Origin: Monodelphis domestica
Taxonomy: Eukaryota > Chordata > Mammalia > Didelphimorphia > Didelphidae
DNA length: 64,000 bases
Assembly: GCF_027887165.1 (NCBI RefSeq)
Contig: NC_077234.1
Span: 249,701,658 to 249,765,657 of the forward strand
Reading direction: 5' to 3'
The notes under the pieces were generated by a model that ran no database searches, was not told the DNA's origin, and saw only the letters and a list, made by a program, of their open reading frames with translations. The stretch's first letter is position 1; each line of letters begins with the position of its first letter. Below, one piece after another: positions 24,945-36,500 of the stretch. The position numbers and the translations under genes are program-made.

Positions 24945-25090
24945 CCATTCTCAGGCAATTGCCTGTGTGTCCCTGGGCAAGTGATTTACTTCATCTCTGT
25001 TGCCTTGATCCACTGGAGAAGGAAATGGGCCAAGAAAACCCCATGGACAGTATTGGTGTGTTATGGTCCACGAGATCCCATTGTAATAGA
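24945..25090 (+). repeat. SINE 3' part with RTE/BovB-like tail
   Basis: GTGTCCCTGGGCAAGTGATT is the SINE core. CACTGGAGAAGGAAATGGGC then AACCCCATGGACAG is very like the BovB 3' end. This supports an RTE partner for these SINEs. Confidence 0.7.
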
Positions 25091-25124
25091 TAGATACTTG
25101 AGGGTGTCTATTGATTGATACTAA

Positions 25125-25700
25125 ATAACTAATGGGTCAAGTTTTGCCTACCCTCCTCCCTCAATGCCTCCCATTTTCCTCCCTCTTCCTCCCTCTTCAG
25201 AAGTCTTTCAGCTTCCCCTCCCCCTTATCCTTTCTCCTTCAATTCACTCAGTGTGAACTATGAGATTTCAGAGGAAATACTCTTTTCTCTTGATTTCTCA
25301 AGTAAGGGTTTATTTGGGGAAGATAGGACAAGGGTGGAGGATAAGGTAAGAGGGATAGGATTTCCCTATTATCTACAGGGAGCCTAAGATTGGAGGATAT
25401 TGTGGAAAATGGCAAATCCTGTCACAACTGTGAAACAAAGTCAATCAGAGAAATATGAGGACAACTGTCTTTCTTCTTCTTCTTTCTCTGTCAATCAGCC
25501 AGGTAACCTCCAACTTGATTAATTCAAGTCCAGAAACAGGAATAGCTTCTTCTCCACCATCAGCCACAAACCAAAAGCCCAGTCCAAAAGCCTCTCAGTC
25601 CAGTTCAGCCCTTGGCTTGGCTCCAACTGCTTTTCCGGTAATATTCCAAAATGGAATTCTCATTTGACTGACAGATGATGTCCTTTTCAAGCATGTCTTA
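25125..25700 (-). mobile_element. ERV LTR-like block, copy B (inverted relative to copy A)
   Basis: Reverse complement of the block at 23401-24063. On the plus strand it reads TTTGCCTACCCTCCTCCCTC first, then GAGGAAATACTCTTTTCTC, GTAAGGGTTTATTTGGGG and CTATTATCTACAGGGAGCC. Similarity continues to about 25700. No coding part. Confidence 0.65.
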
Positions 25701-25875
25701 TAAATTATCTCCTTTACATGATGGAATCAGATGCTACTGACAGCAATAGGCTGTTTACAGACTTTATATGTCACTGTTAGTGGGAGACTGAAGAATGGAA
25801 AGATAACATGGTAGACTACCAACTTCAAACAAAATAATAGAAGACTAGTATACTCTGATAACAGTTTTAAAAACC

Positions 25876-26092
25876 CTAAATGAGGCAGAGGTAAGTGGTT
25901 CAGTGGATAGAGTTCCAAGCCTTTGTTTGGGTGGGGTTCTAGGTTCAAATCTGGCCTCAGACACTTCCTATCTATGTGATCCTGGGCAAGTCACTTTAAC
26001 TCCAACTGTCCAGTCCTTGCTGCTCTTCTGCCGTGGAACTGATATTTACTATTGATTCATTCATATTTATAGAAGATAAGGGTTGTTTTCTT
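25876..26092 (+). repeat. CORE SINE
   Basis: Head AGGTAAGTGGTTCAGTGGAT, B-box-like AGGTTCAAATCTGGCCTCAG, core GTGATCCTGGGCAAGTCACT and a diverged 3' end. Confidence 0.8.
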
Positions 26093-26486
26093 AAATGCCC
26101 TGAGTTCTCTGTTAGGTAGGCAATAGTCTTCAGTATTGGACTTCTACATATTAGCTACTACCAGATTCCCACGGTGGCATTTAAGTTGGAATTTTACCAA
26201 TTTGAGCCTTTGTTGCATGGCATCTTGGAGGAAAATGACACTTTCCAAGGCTGATGGAAAAAGTATGAACTATCGGCAAGTGTTAGTGTACTTTGATAAT
26301 GTCACTCACTATCTTTGAGAAGACCCTGGAAGAACATAAGGAAAAAAAAACTGATTAAAAAAAATTAGCTAAAGGAGACCTAAATCTTATTTGACTACTG
26401 GTGCTCTATCAAATGCATGGGTTACAGAGCATCTCAACAAGAGACCAGAGAAGGCAAAATGCTGCTTATGCGGCCATATCCAAATA

Positions 26487-27695
26487 ATCTTTAAGGGGGA
26501 GAAGTCAAGATGGCAAAAGTCCAGACATCAGAAAACCCTTCCATACCAATCAGAAACAAAGTGCTTCGAGGGGACAGAAAACCAAATCTAACAACAGGAC
26601 AGGGCTGGGGGACCTTCCTGCTGGATTCAACTTAAAATGTATGACCAAAAAAAAAGCCTGAATTCTTGGGATAAGGGAAAAGAAAGGTCCCAAGACCCTT
26701 CCTCCACCTACTGTGCTGAGTCTCTGGCTGTCAGGAGAGGTCACCAGCCTGGAGCAAGTGCCTTGCTGCCACCATTGTGCCGGGCTCAGGGAGCTGAGCA
26801 GAGTTGGGGGGGGAAGATGGAGGAGAAACACAGAGAAGGTAGCCTTGTCTCTCCATCTTGGCCTCCCCTTCTCAAGGTTTTAGCCTCAGGGCACATCCAG
26901 CTCCACAGATAAGCTCCTCCCAGGCTTAATCTTATCAATAGGACAGATGAGAAGCCTTTGATGGCAGGGGAAGCTCCATCTCAAACATTCCTCTCGCACA
27001 GACTGAGCTGAGAGTCTTGATGACTAAACTCCCAGAGAAAAAACTACAGTCACTACAGAATACCTCAAGAACAGGGCAGGAAGTACAGCTCTCTTTAGCC
27101 TCCACACATGCACCTACACCTTCAGCTTCTGCTGCCAGCTGAGGAAGATCTGACCTCAGGGCTCATTAATATGCCATCAACCTAGTCTAGTCAATCAGCA
27201 GAGCAGAGAAGGAGCCCCTTCAGGACAGAACAGCCCAAACCTACAGATCCCACAAACAAACAGAGGAGCAAGATTACAGCCAACTACAGGGTAGAAAGAA
27301 GGAAAAAAATATGAGTAAACAACAGAAAAAGAAAAAAGAAATTACAATCCATAGAAGCTTCTATCCAGGCAATGAACAAAGAGCAAATGGAACAGAGGAA
27401 GATCAAGGAACACCAAGCAAAAGCACAGAAATTCCAGTGAACTGTCTTTGGAAGACTCAAAACACAATTCAAAAAACAATTAAGAAAGGCTGAAGACAAT
27501 TGGGTAAAGAACTTAAAAATCAAAATAAGTCATCTGGAAACAGAGGCATATGAACTAAAACAAGTAAACAGTGTCTTGAAAGCCAGGATTGACCAACTAC
27601 AAAATGAGGCAAAGAAGGTGAAAGATGACCTCCAAAGAAAATCAGACAAGAAGGAGAAGGATGACCAAAAAGCCAGGCATGAAATCCAGATAGCC
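26487..27695 (+). mobile_element. L1 5' end only (5' UTR + start of ORF1)
   Basis: Starts with the L1 5' mark GGGGGAGAAGTCAAGATGGC, the same as at 53.36 kb. It runs through a ~0.8-kb 5' UTR and then an ORF1 start at 27311 (MSKQQKKKKEITIHR...), followed by coiled-coil coding sequence in shifted frames. It stops abruptly after GAAATCCAG near 27690, within ORF1. It is 3'-truncated, the opposite of normal L1 truncation, and has no A-tail. Confidence 0.88.
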
Positions 27696-28774
27696 TACAA
27701 GTTCTAATCTATTTTCTAGGGCTTGGCAGTTACTACACATTTGTTAGGAGCTTAAAGCTATTGTTAAGGGATTAATTATCTCACTTGAGCAGATTGAAGA
27801 AGCACAAAATCAGAAAGCCAGTAAATGCTATTTTTTTAAGGCATAAAATACCTTTGGAGACCAGTGGACAGAAAATTACAAAAAATTTTTCAGAAGATTT
27901 GATCAACTCCTTCATACATCTATCCATTTTAGTCTATGCAAGAGGAAGTCAAGTCTTTTGTCCTGAATACCAATGCCAGTTTGAAGGGCTCACTAGCAAA
28001 CTTGCTCCCATGAATGATGATTACCAGAAACTAGTTGCATTACACCACAGAAAAGCTTCAGTTTTTTATCTTAAAGTGCATTGCCACTAAGAAATTCATA
28101 GACTATTTGCATGGAAGTTCAACCTGGAGACTGACAATTCCTCAGCATATTCCAATCACTGTCAAATTCAAGCTTGTTACAGATGAGCAGTAACTAAAAG
28201 ACTAAACAATCATGAATTCAGCGTTCACCACTCCCTAGGGAAGACTCCTATTTGTGCAAATGGTCTATTTCTAAGACCACATAACATGAAAGTCACTGTC
28301 TTACCTATAAAAGGAGTGGAAGCAGGTGAGCAAGAGCCAGCTAGAACTGCCTCACAAGTGCTGGTAATTAAATTATTAGTGTCAGCATTTATACCTGGGA
28401 AATCAACAAACACTAAAAAACAGGTCTTGATTTATTGTTTTATAGATTACCTAGACTTAAGAAAATGACGTAGAAAATGTTAATAATCCAGATTAAACTT
28501 AATGTGTGTCTTTTGCAATGCCCTCCCCCCTCCAAAAGCCAGTTGTTAAACATTCACCATCCTATTCCTGAATGGAATTTATGTGTAAACCCCAAAAGCT
28601 AAGTAGTAGATAAGTGGCACTATAATTGAAAGACTGGGACTTCTACCAGAGATTTTGAACGTGAACCTTGTTTCCCTGAACCAGCCCTTTTTGCCTCTGT
28701 TTTCTGTGAATGAGTTGTAACAAGAATGGATAGCTAAAAATAGAACTCCAAGAAGTGGCGCATCAAGAAGTGAG
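27696..28774. other. unassigned DNA
   Basis: About 1.1 kb next to the truncated L1. A 101-codon frame (27785-28090) has no recognisable domain. No repeat is assigned. Confidence 0.4.
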
Positions 28775-28782
28775 ACAGGGGG

Positions 28783-28976
28783 CAGCAAGGTGGCTCAGTG
28801 GATGGAGAGGCGGGCCTAGAGACAGGTGGTCTTGAGTTCAAATCTGCCCTCAAACATTTCCCAGCTGTGTGACCCTGGACAAGTCACTTAACCCCCATTG
28901 CCCAGCCCTTATCGCTCTTCTGCCTTAGGACCAGTACAGAGTATTGATTCCAGGACAGAAAGTGAGGGTTAAAAAC
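28783..28976 (+). repeat. CORE SINE, full-length-looking
   Basis: GGGGGCAGCAAGGTGGCTCA head, GAGTTCAAATCTGCCCTCAA, TGTGTGACCCTGGACAAGTC and TTGATTCCAGGACAGAAAGT. Little diverged from the copies at 12.7 and 24.1 kb. Confidence 0.88.
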
Positions 28977-28984
28977 ACAGCAAA

Positions 28985-30425
28985 CACCTACTATTGAGGG
29001 CACGGCAGAAGTTAAAATTGTGCACCAGTAAAGTACTGGATGTCTCTGATCTCAGGGAAAAGTTGGGATTCGGGTATTTCACTCTCTGGCCGGGAAACTC
29101 TCCGCGAGGACTCAGATATCCAAGTTTAAGAAGGGACTCCGGATCAAGGCAGGAGCAGGGGCTGCTGCCCAAGCGGGCTGCGTCTGGCACCAGGAATGGG
29201 GACGTGTTGCCTCGTCAGGCCACATTTGGAGAGTCAACGTGCTGACAAAACGCGGAAGTCTGCCTGCACCCTCCGCCTTTCCCCGACAGGTGACGGAGGA
29301 CAGAGCGCCTCTATTCGAGTTCGCAACCTTGGAGCGAGGCCATGCTTGGCCGGAACCAGAGAACTGAGCGTGGCTGACGGCGTGAGAGACTAGTTGGGCT
29401 TTCCGCAGCTTCGGTCACGTCAGGCTCTGGGAGTTTTCTTTGCGATTTCTTGGCAAAGGTACTAAAGGTCTTAGCGCCGCGGGGGGTTTCCTTCTCCAAT
29501 CATAAAGCGGAGGCAAACAGAGGAAGTGACTCGTCCAGGGCCACCCAGCTAGCAGGTGTCTTACGTCAGATTTGAACTCAGGAAAATGAGTCTGCCTCCC
29601 AGGCCAGCACTCCGTCTGCACGCCCCTGCCGTATATCACTTTGGAGGTTCCCTACAAGTATGCATCGGAGGCTCTGAAAGCCCCCGGGGCAGCGGGGCCC
29701 AGAAATGGGACAATTCCGCCAGAACGAACAGAAACCTCAGAGGAAGTGGCCTCCTCCTTCTTGTGTACGGTCTAGCAGACAGCCCTGGCTTTCTGTCCTC
29801 TCCAGTAACATGGAGGTAAGAGCCCGCGTGGGTACTGACGTGGGTTTTACAGATAAACTGCCTCTGGCTCGGGGAGAAACTGCAGTGGAGCAGCTGGCTG
29901 CCCCTGGAGGCCAGAAGGATGCAGGAAGAAACCAAGGCTGGGAGGAGCCTCCGATCCATCATCAGGGTCTTCCACACGGGAACAGAATTTCGCTAAAAAG
30001 CAGGAGAGCCCCGGGAATATAGGAAAGAAAGTGTACACGGCACCTGAAAGTGGGAAGACTGGGAGAGAGTCAGGCTGCTCAGGTTTCCCGAGAAACAGAC
30101 AGAAATCAAAGAAAACGCAAAGCAAAAGAAACGGCCTGTTGGATGAAAGCTCTGCTATTGTAAGGGAAGAAGACGGCGCTGAACCAGCAGGAGAAGACGC
30201 AGGGCTTTGCTGCCAGCCGAGGCAATACCTGGGCGGGAGGATCGGATGGGAGAGATGGCGGCTCTCCTGGAGGTGTGGGACTGAGGAATGTCATGACTGT
30301 GCAAGAAGCCGGAGTTGGAGTGCATTTTTGCTTGTGTCCAGGGCAAGCGGAGGGGTGAGTAGAGATGGTGGCAAGTCAGCACGCTCTGCCTCAGCCAGGG
30401 AGCACTAGTCTAGGGCAGAGGTAAG
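28985..30425. promoter_or_regulatory. GC/CpG-rich region, candidate promoter or non-coding transcript locus
   Basis: Frequent CpGs (for example AACTCTCCGCGAGGAC near 29100, TTAGCGCCGCGGGGGG near 29471, AAGACGGCGCTGAACC near 30169) stand out from the AT-rich flanks. On the plus strand there are three good 5' splice-site matches: GGAG|GTAAGAG at 29816, GGGG|GTGAGT-type at 30355 and AGAG|GTAAGAG at 30421. No frame has coding character or a recognised domain. A SINE lies inside (29485-29625). A spliced lncRNA or a diverged first exon is possible; this is inference. Confidence 0.4.
29485..29625 (-). repeat. SINE fragment inside the GC-rich region
   Basis: CTCGTCCAGGGCCACCCAGC and TCAGATTTGAACTCAGGAAA are the reverse of the SINE core and B-box. 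Confidence 0.65.
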
Positions 30426-31872
30426 AGATGTGTCTGGTCATCCTGAACTTTCCCCTTTTTTTTGCCTTTTCTCTTTCTTTGACTTTCTCCCACCAGAACA
30501 GATGTAAAAACTCCAGCATTTTCTTGTTCTGCCTTATTTATTGTTTCTATTCAATCAGTTTGGAGCTTGAAGTATAGAAGATTGATCCTGTTTTTTGTGT
30601 TTCAATATTTGTGAAAAGTAATTAAAAAAAAGATTTAGCCACAGTGACAGGCAGAATCTGAAAGAGGGGTTCAAATCACCTGAACAAATGACCAAGATGC
30701 TAGCCTAGCTGGAGCTCCTGAGCTCAATGAGGGAGAATATTTTGGATTATTCTTTTTTGTAAACTTTTCAAAGCGGAGAACTAGATGTACATAAAAGTCT
30801 CCCCTTAAAAAACATCTGAGTCTTGGATAAGCAGAGTTAAGGGCTGGAAAAGAGGCTGGAAGAAGAGTAAAGAAGAGGAGACGCTCTCTCAGAAGCAGGG
30901 GTCTCGGAGAAGCTGATTCCCCACATCATTCTCTGACATACCCATCTATTCCGGAGGAGGGGGTCTTGACTGAGCCAGAAAGGGGCCACTTAGAAAAGGA
31001 GGGCTCTGGTCAAGTGAAGATGGCAGCCAGCCAGGGGAGAGCAGCTGTCAACAGAGCAATAAGTGAACTGATTAAGCATCCGCTGGGTCAGGCACTGCTA
31101 ATCATTGAGGATACCAAAGGCCAAAGTCAGTTCCTGCCCTCGAGAAACTTACAGCGTAGAAGGAGAGAACCCAAGCAAAAGCAATAAAAGCACACACAAA
31201 TCATATGAAATCAACGGGAAATGACTGAGACAAGGCCCTCGAATTGGGAGGTTGGAGAAGGCTCCCATCAAAGACGGGTTTTTAGTTTCCTGTGAAACGA
31301 ACCGCTTCCAGCCCTACAGACAGCAGAGACTGAGCTTAGACGGCACAGTCAGTCTTTGAAGTAGCTCGTTCAGCTCTCCCAGTCACACATGGCAGCGTTT
31401 TGATGGCTCCGAATTTTCTACCTTGTGGCCACATCCTAACTTGTTTGCATTTCAACTCTTCCTCTAAAAGAAATCCAGTCAAGAAAAGAAACCAAACATT
31501 CTCAGCAACACCTTTCAGTTTGGTGCTACTACGGAGCTCAGCGACTGCCTGTCTCCAGCCTGCCTTGCTGTAGCAGGAGGATGGATGGGCTTATTTTTAT
31601 TTATTCTCCACCAGCTTCCTTCTGCCAACATCCAGCTGCTGTGTATCCTCCCAGGTCTACGGGCTTTGGGGGAACGATTCGCAGCAGTTTTGTCTGACTG
31701 GCTGGCAGAGACGTTGGTGGAGGCAGGATGGAATTTGAGGAAGGACAGAAACAGTCTTTGCACCCAGGTGCTAGGGACGGAATAGGATCAGCAGTCAAGA
31801 CTGCCCAGAGATGCTGGATGTGGATGCAGAGCCTGCAATAAGCCCTTGCTTAGCACAAATGGACGAGTGAGG
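30426..31872. other. unassigned DNA with an L2-tail fragment
   Basis: No gene is recognised. About 31055-31165 reads as the reverse of an L2/MIR-type tail (TGATTAAGCATCCGCTGG, CAGTTCCTGCCCTCGAGAAA). 31540-31800 is moderately GC-rich. Confidence 0.4.
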
Positions 31873-32800
31873 AGACTTTTAAAAAATATTTATCTTAAAT
31901 TATTTTCCCATGGTTACACGATGCATGTTCTCTCCCTTCCCTCTTTCCTCCCCGCTCCTGGAGCTGATAAGCAATTCCACTGGGTTATATGTGTGTCATC
32001 CCTCAATTCCTATTTCCACGTCATTCATTTTTGTAATCTTTTAAAACCAAAACTCCCAATCATACACCCATATAAACAAGTGATGAAGCTTATGTTTTTC
32101 TTCTACGTTTCTACTTCTAGTTCTTTCTCTCGATGTTAGCACGATAGTATCCCATCCCCATCAATACCACAATGTGTTCAGCCATTTCCAATTTTTTGCT
32201 ACCACAAAGAGTGCAGCTATGAATATTCTTGTACAAGTCTTTTTCCTTATGATCTCTTTGGGGTACAAGCCCAGCAGTGCTATGGCTGGATCAAAGGGCA
32301 GACAGTCTTTTAGCGCCCTTTGGGCATAGTTCCAGATTACCTTCCAGAATGATTGGATCAATCCACAACTCCACTAGCAGTATATTAGTGTACCAATTTT
32401 GGTGTATCTCCTCCAACATTTATTATTTTCCCTTACTGTCATAATGGCCAGTCTGCTAGATATGACGTGATACCTCAGAGTTGTTCTGATTTGCATTTCT
32501 CTTATCAAGAGAACACTCTTTCATTGGATTATTGAGCTTTTATTTCCTCATCTGAAAACTGCCTATTCATATCCTTTGACTATTTGTCAATTGGGGAATG
32601 GATTGATTTCTTGTAAATTTGACTTCATTCCTTATATATTTGGGAATTTAGACCTTTGTCAGAGAGTTTTGTTATAAAATGTTTTTCCCAGTTTGTTGCT
32701 TCCACTCTAATTTTGGTTGCATTGGTTTTGTTTGTCCTTTTTAATTTAACAAAATTAAAAGTATTCATTTTATATCTTGTAATGTTGTGAGAAGAATTTA
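31873..32800 (-). mobile_element. 5'-truncated L1 (3' UTR + ORF2 C-terminus)
   Basis: Reverse-oriented L1. The 3' UTR at the left reads GAGCTGATAAGCAATTCCAC. ORF2 C-terminus follows on the minus strand (IRKKTCTRIFIAALFVVAKN, LPFDPAIALLGLYPKE). It is cut near TTGTAATGTTGTGAG at about 32800. The copy is interrupted by small indels. Confidence 0.85.
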
Positions 32801-32884
32801 TTAAACTTAATCTTTATTATGATTATGTCTAGGAGAGAATTTTTATTTTTGACTTCAATGATTCTCTCCTCAAACTACTCTAGT

Positions 32885-33145
32885 AGGCAAAGAGGTGCAG
32901 TAGATTAATCACTAGTCAAGACAGCCCTAGAGTCAAGAAGACCTGAGTTCAAATGCAGCCTCTAACACTTAGTAGCTTGGCAACCTTAAGCAAGTCAATT
33001 AACTTCTATTTGTCTCAAGTTTCTTCAGCTTGAAAGCACCTACCTCTCAAGTGAAGATAAAATTAAATAATATTCCTTAAACTTCTTAGTTCCATGCTTG
33101 GCACCTAGTGGGTCCTGTATAAATGCTTATTCCCTTTCCTTTCTG
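32885..33145 (+). repeat. MIR-like SINE
   Basis: GAGTTCAAATGCAGCCTCTA, CCTTAAGCAAGTCAATTAAC and CTTGGCACCTAGTGGGTC, an order typical of MIR. Diverged. Confidence 0.6.
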
Positions 33146-33319
33146 TCTACTCTGATCACGCACAGGAAGGAAAGCAATAAAAATATACTACGTGGTCTTT
33201 TAATATCCTCAGTCAAGTATTCCCAGATGCAAGTCTATGCCAAGTGTCACATTTCAGGAATCGTTTGGTCATTCAGTCATGCACCATTCTGCACGGCCCC
33301 AGGAACATTGATACACGGT

Positions 33320-33500
33320 GTTTTCTGGGCAAAGATCCTGGCGTGGTGTGCCATTCCTTCTCCAGTGTCTTAAGGCAAGCAGGGGCTACATACTTTGTCT
33401 AGGATGGGGTCCTACAGCTAGGACGTGTCTGAGGTCGAATTTGAACTCGGGTCTTCCTGGCTGCAAGCCCGGCGCTCTGTCTTTCTGAAGCCACCTCGCT
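33320..33500 (-). repeat. SINE with RTE-like tail
   Basis: Reverse orientation. TGCCATTCCTTCTCCAGTGT is the tail. GAATTTGAACTCGGGTCTTC and GAAGCCACCTCGCTGTAG are the body and head. Confidence 0.75.
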
Positions 33501-35574
33501 GTAGCGCTAAGAACAGGACAAAGCTTCCTGCAAGGACGGGCATGAGGAGAGCGCCAGGATGATCTCAGTGTCCGTCTTCTCCGTCTCTGTAAGAGCTTTC
33601 ACAGGGACCAGTGATGGGAGCCTCTTCACGTCTGCAGACTTGGATTCATCTTGCCTTTACAATCTCCAGCCTTCCTTTTTCCCCTCAAAAAAAAAATCCA
33701 GGAACTGGAGGAGGAGGAGGATGGCGCTGAGGGACGGTCTGACCGATCTTACTCTATGCCGATGACTAGCATCCCATGTCGTGGCAGGGGAGACAGGCAC
33801 TGCCCTGTGAAGCCATGGAGAACTCATCCAGGGCTTTTAGCCCCGGATGGCTGAAGGACACCCGTGACGCGGTGACTTGAACTGGTCTCTTGGCCCTCGT
33901 GACTAAGCCATATGGAAGAAAATGAATAGTTTAAAGACAAACAACTCTGAGAAACTAACGAACTCTGAATCTGCTATTCTAGAAGACTCAGAAAGAAAAA
34001 ATTCCATCCGCCTCCGGATGGCCTTGAGGCGATGAATTCCAGGGAGAGAGCCAGGAAAGGAAAGGCAGGGATCTGCTTTCTTGGACTCCGTATTTGTTTG
34101 GAGGTTGTTTCTTTCTTTGTTTTTTCAATGGAAAATGGGAGTGTGAGGGTGAGGAGGTGGATGGTTCACTCACCGCCTCCAGGGAAGCCCTATTTACTGG
34201 CAGACTGACCCCCCAAGATCTCGGGGTTCAGGCTCTTGGCCTTGACCACTCTTCTGGTCAGCAGCTGGTTTAGTCCCTACTCCTGAGCTAACTAGCTTGA
34301 GTATTGGAGTCCAGGACAAGTTAGGGAGAGAGGTGGAGAATAAATCTTTGGAGAGAGGATGAACCCAAATAAAGTATCTACTACATAGAATAAGGTCTGA
34401 CTAGTTTCTGATACTAGGAAGGGGGGCTGCAGATTTGGGGAGAACCATACCTCTCCCCAAAGAGGAGGGTTAGCTCAGGATCCCAGGGATCCAAACAATC
34501 AGACTCAAGGAGCAATCCTTTCTCCGGGCTGAAGAGTAACCCCAAGTGTTAGGGGAGAAAATGGCAGATGGTATACCTGTGGGACCCAGAGGCAGAAGAG
34601 TCCATCCTGCCCCTCAAGAATAGCTGGGACTAAAAGAGGGGCAGTGTGTCATCCTACCAAAGCTTCCCCTCTAATTCTTATCCCTCATCTCCCAGAACCA
34701 TTCTCTGAGGAGACATACTCCTTCCCTCAGGGAGACAAGACTAGGTTACCTTCCCCAAAGGGAATAGAGGGGAAGGTCAATATTCCCCCTGTCCATTCTC
34801 TCAACTCTTTCTCCTCTCCCTCCATTCCCCCTGTGTGTGTGTGTGTGTGTGTGTTCCCTTTCTGGCCATACATTACAGGATTCAAGAGAAATGACTGCAA
34901 TGGAGTAAGGGCATGGGGAGAGGAAGAGATTGGGAAGGAAAAGCAGCCAGAAGAGAGCTCTGGCATGACACCTCCTAAATACAACTAGGCATCATACCTG
35001 ACAGCCCCTAGATAAAAGTAGAAATCAAGCAGTTAAAAGCAGAAGCTAAACTGGTTTCTCATTATGGCAGCCTTGCTATAAGGTGTAGACTTCATTTTTA
35101 CTTGCTGGCTGTGTCCCCATACTTTCCCCATCACCTTTCTAGAGTAGTTTTGGAGTCCTAGTGTCCTGGTCCAAATTCACATTAGAACTTGGTGATATAG
35201 GATTGATTCTAGACAGAAAATGTGGCATGATTCTCCTTGCTTTGTCCACTCTTCTCCTGCAAGTAATGCCCTCTAGTGGTGCAGATGAAGGAATGTGCTG
35301 GCAGATTTTTAACATGCTAGTGGATTTAGATGATTCAACAAAACACTAAATAAAACCCTGATTTGTAGCATTTGCTGATTTCCAAGGTATAAATGCTCAC
35401 ACAGAAAATTTAACATTCTGCACAACCCAAGACAAATTGGTTCTAGCATCTTTCAATGTCTTACAGTTAATAAAGAACATAATGATTTTTATATCATTAG
35501 AGAAAAATATATTGTTTTGCTAAGAGGCAATTTCTTACCTGTTCACCTCCCTCTCTACTTACAGAGCTACCGCA
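33501..35574. other. unassigned DNA, moderately GC-rich at first, with a (GT)n repeat
   Basis: No gene is recognised. (GT)n lies at about 34831-34855. 34320-35000 has LTR-like words (AATAAATC, AATAAAGTATC) but no definable ends, so I do not call an element. Confidence 0.4.
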
Positions 35575-35621
35575 CTAATTCAGACCCTTACCACCTGAAC
35601 TATAGCAATAATTTCCTAAAT
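35575..35621 (+). mobile_element. L2 fragment, left of the hAT insertion
   Basis: GAACTATAGCAATAATTTCC corresponds to the L2 'gactattgcaatagcct' segment. It continues across the hAT insertion at 36051. Confidence 0.65.
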
Positions 35622-36050
35622 CAGTAATGGCAAGCATATGGCACAAGTGCCAAAGATGGCACACAGATCACTCTCTGTGGGCATACAGCATTCCCCCCAC
35701 CCCCAGAGTTGTTAACTAGAAAGGCAGAGGGACTTGGGTGGAGGTGATCCTCTCCCCCTCTCCACTGTGCCTAATGACATTTCTTCACATCCCCCACCCC
35801 TCTGCCTAGCAGCCCAATGGCAGCACACAAGGGCTAAGGTAGGCGGCTCACAGATGGCAGAGCTGGAGGGGAGCAGAGCATTTGGGCCACTCCTCTCCCC
35901 CTCTCTACACTCCATTCCTCACTTCACCTGCCCCTCCACCCAGCAGCCCAATGGGAGCACTTTCTCTCTCCTCTGTGTGGGGTTAAGGAGGGGAGGGTCT
36001 CACCATTAGGGGGTGCAGGCACTCCATCTCTAAAAGGTTTGCCATCACTG
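35622..36050. mobile_element. non-autonomous hAT-type DNA transposon (MITE-like)
   Basis: A 429-bp element. The ends are CAGTAATGGCAAGC on the left and GTTTGCCATCACTG on the right, which are inverted copies of CAGTGATGGCAAAC with slight drift. The flanking 8-bp duplication is TCCTAAAT (35614-35621) and TCCTAGAT (36051-36058), diagnostic of hAT. It has internal direct similarity (two CAGCCCAATGG... segments near 35811 and 35943). There is no transposase frame, so it depended on another hAT element in trans. Confidence 0.88.
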
Positions 36051-36500
36051 TCCTAGATGGTATCCCTGCTTTAAATCTCTGCAGAGATGTAGTTACCATC
36101 TTCCACAATGCAAAAGTGATTTTCCTGATATGACCCTTTCATTCCTCTACTCAGTAAATTGCAGTTCATCCCTACTACCTCAAGGATCAAATACAAACTT
36201 CTCTGTTTAGAATTTTAAAAGTCCTTCCAGACTGTCTCTGGCTTGCCTTTCAAGTATTATTATACATTTCCTTCCTACACTTAATGCCCAGTCAAACTGG
36301 CTTTCTTGTTCATCACATGCAATATTCTATCTCCCAAATCTATGCATTTACAGTGTTTCTCATGCCTGGAACGCACCTCTCCACACTTCTACCTCCTAAT
36401 GTCTCTATTTCCTTCAAAGTTCAGCACAAACGCCCATTTCCTACATGAGAAGTTTCCTCATTTTCCCCTAGTTCTGCTAGTGCCCTCCCCCCAAATTACC
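36051..36500 (+). mobile_element. L2 fragment, right of the hAT insertion
   Basis: Continues L2 from the left piece: GGTATCCCTGCTTTAAATCT, AAAGTGATTTTCCTGATATG, AGGATCAAATACAAACTTCT and CATGCCTGGAACGCACC. Same order as the 8.2-9.5-kb copy. Old and frame-broken. Confidence 0.75.
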
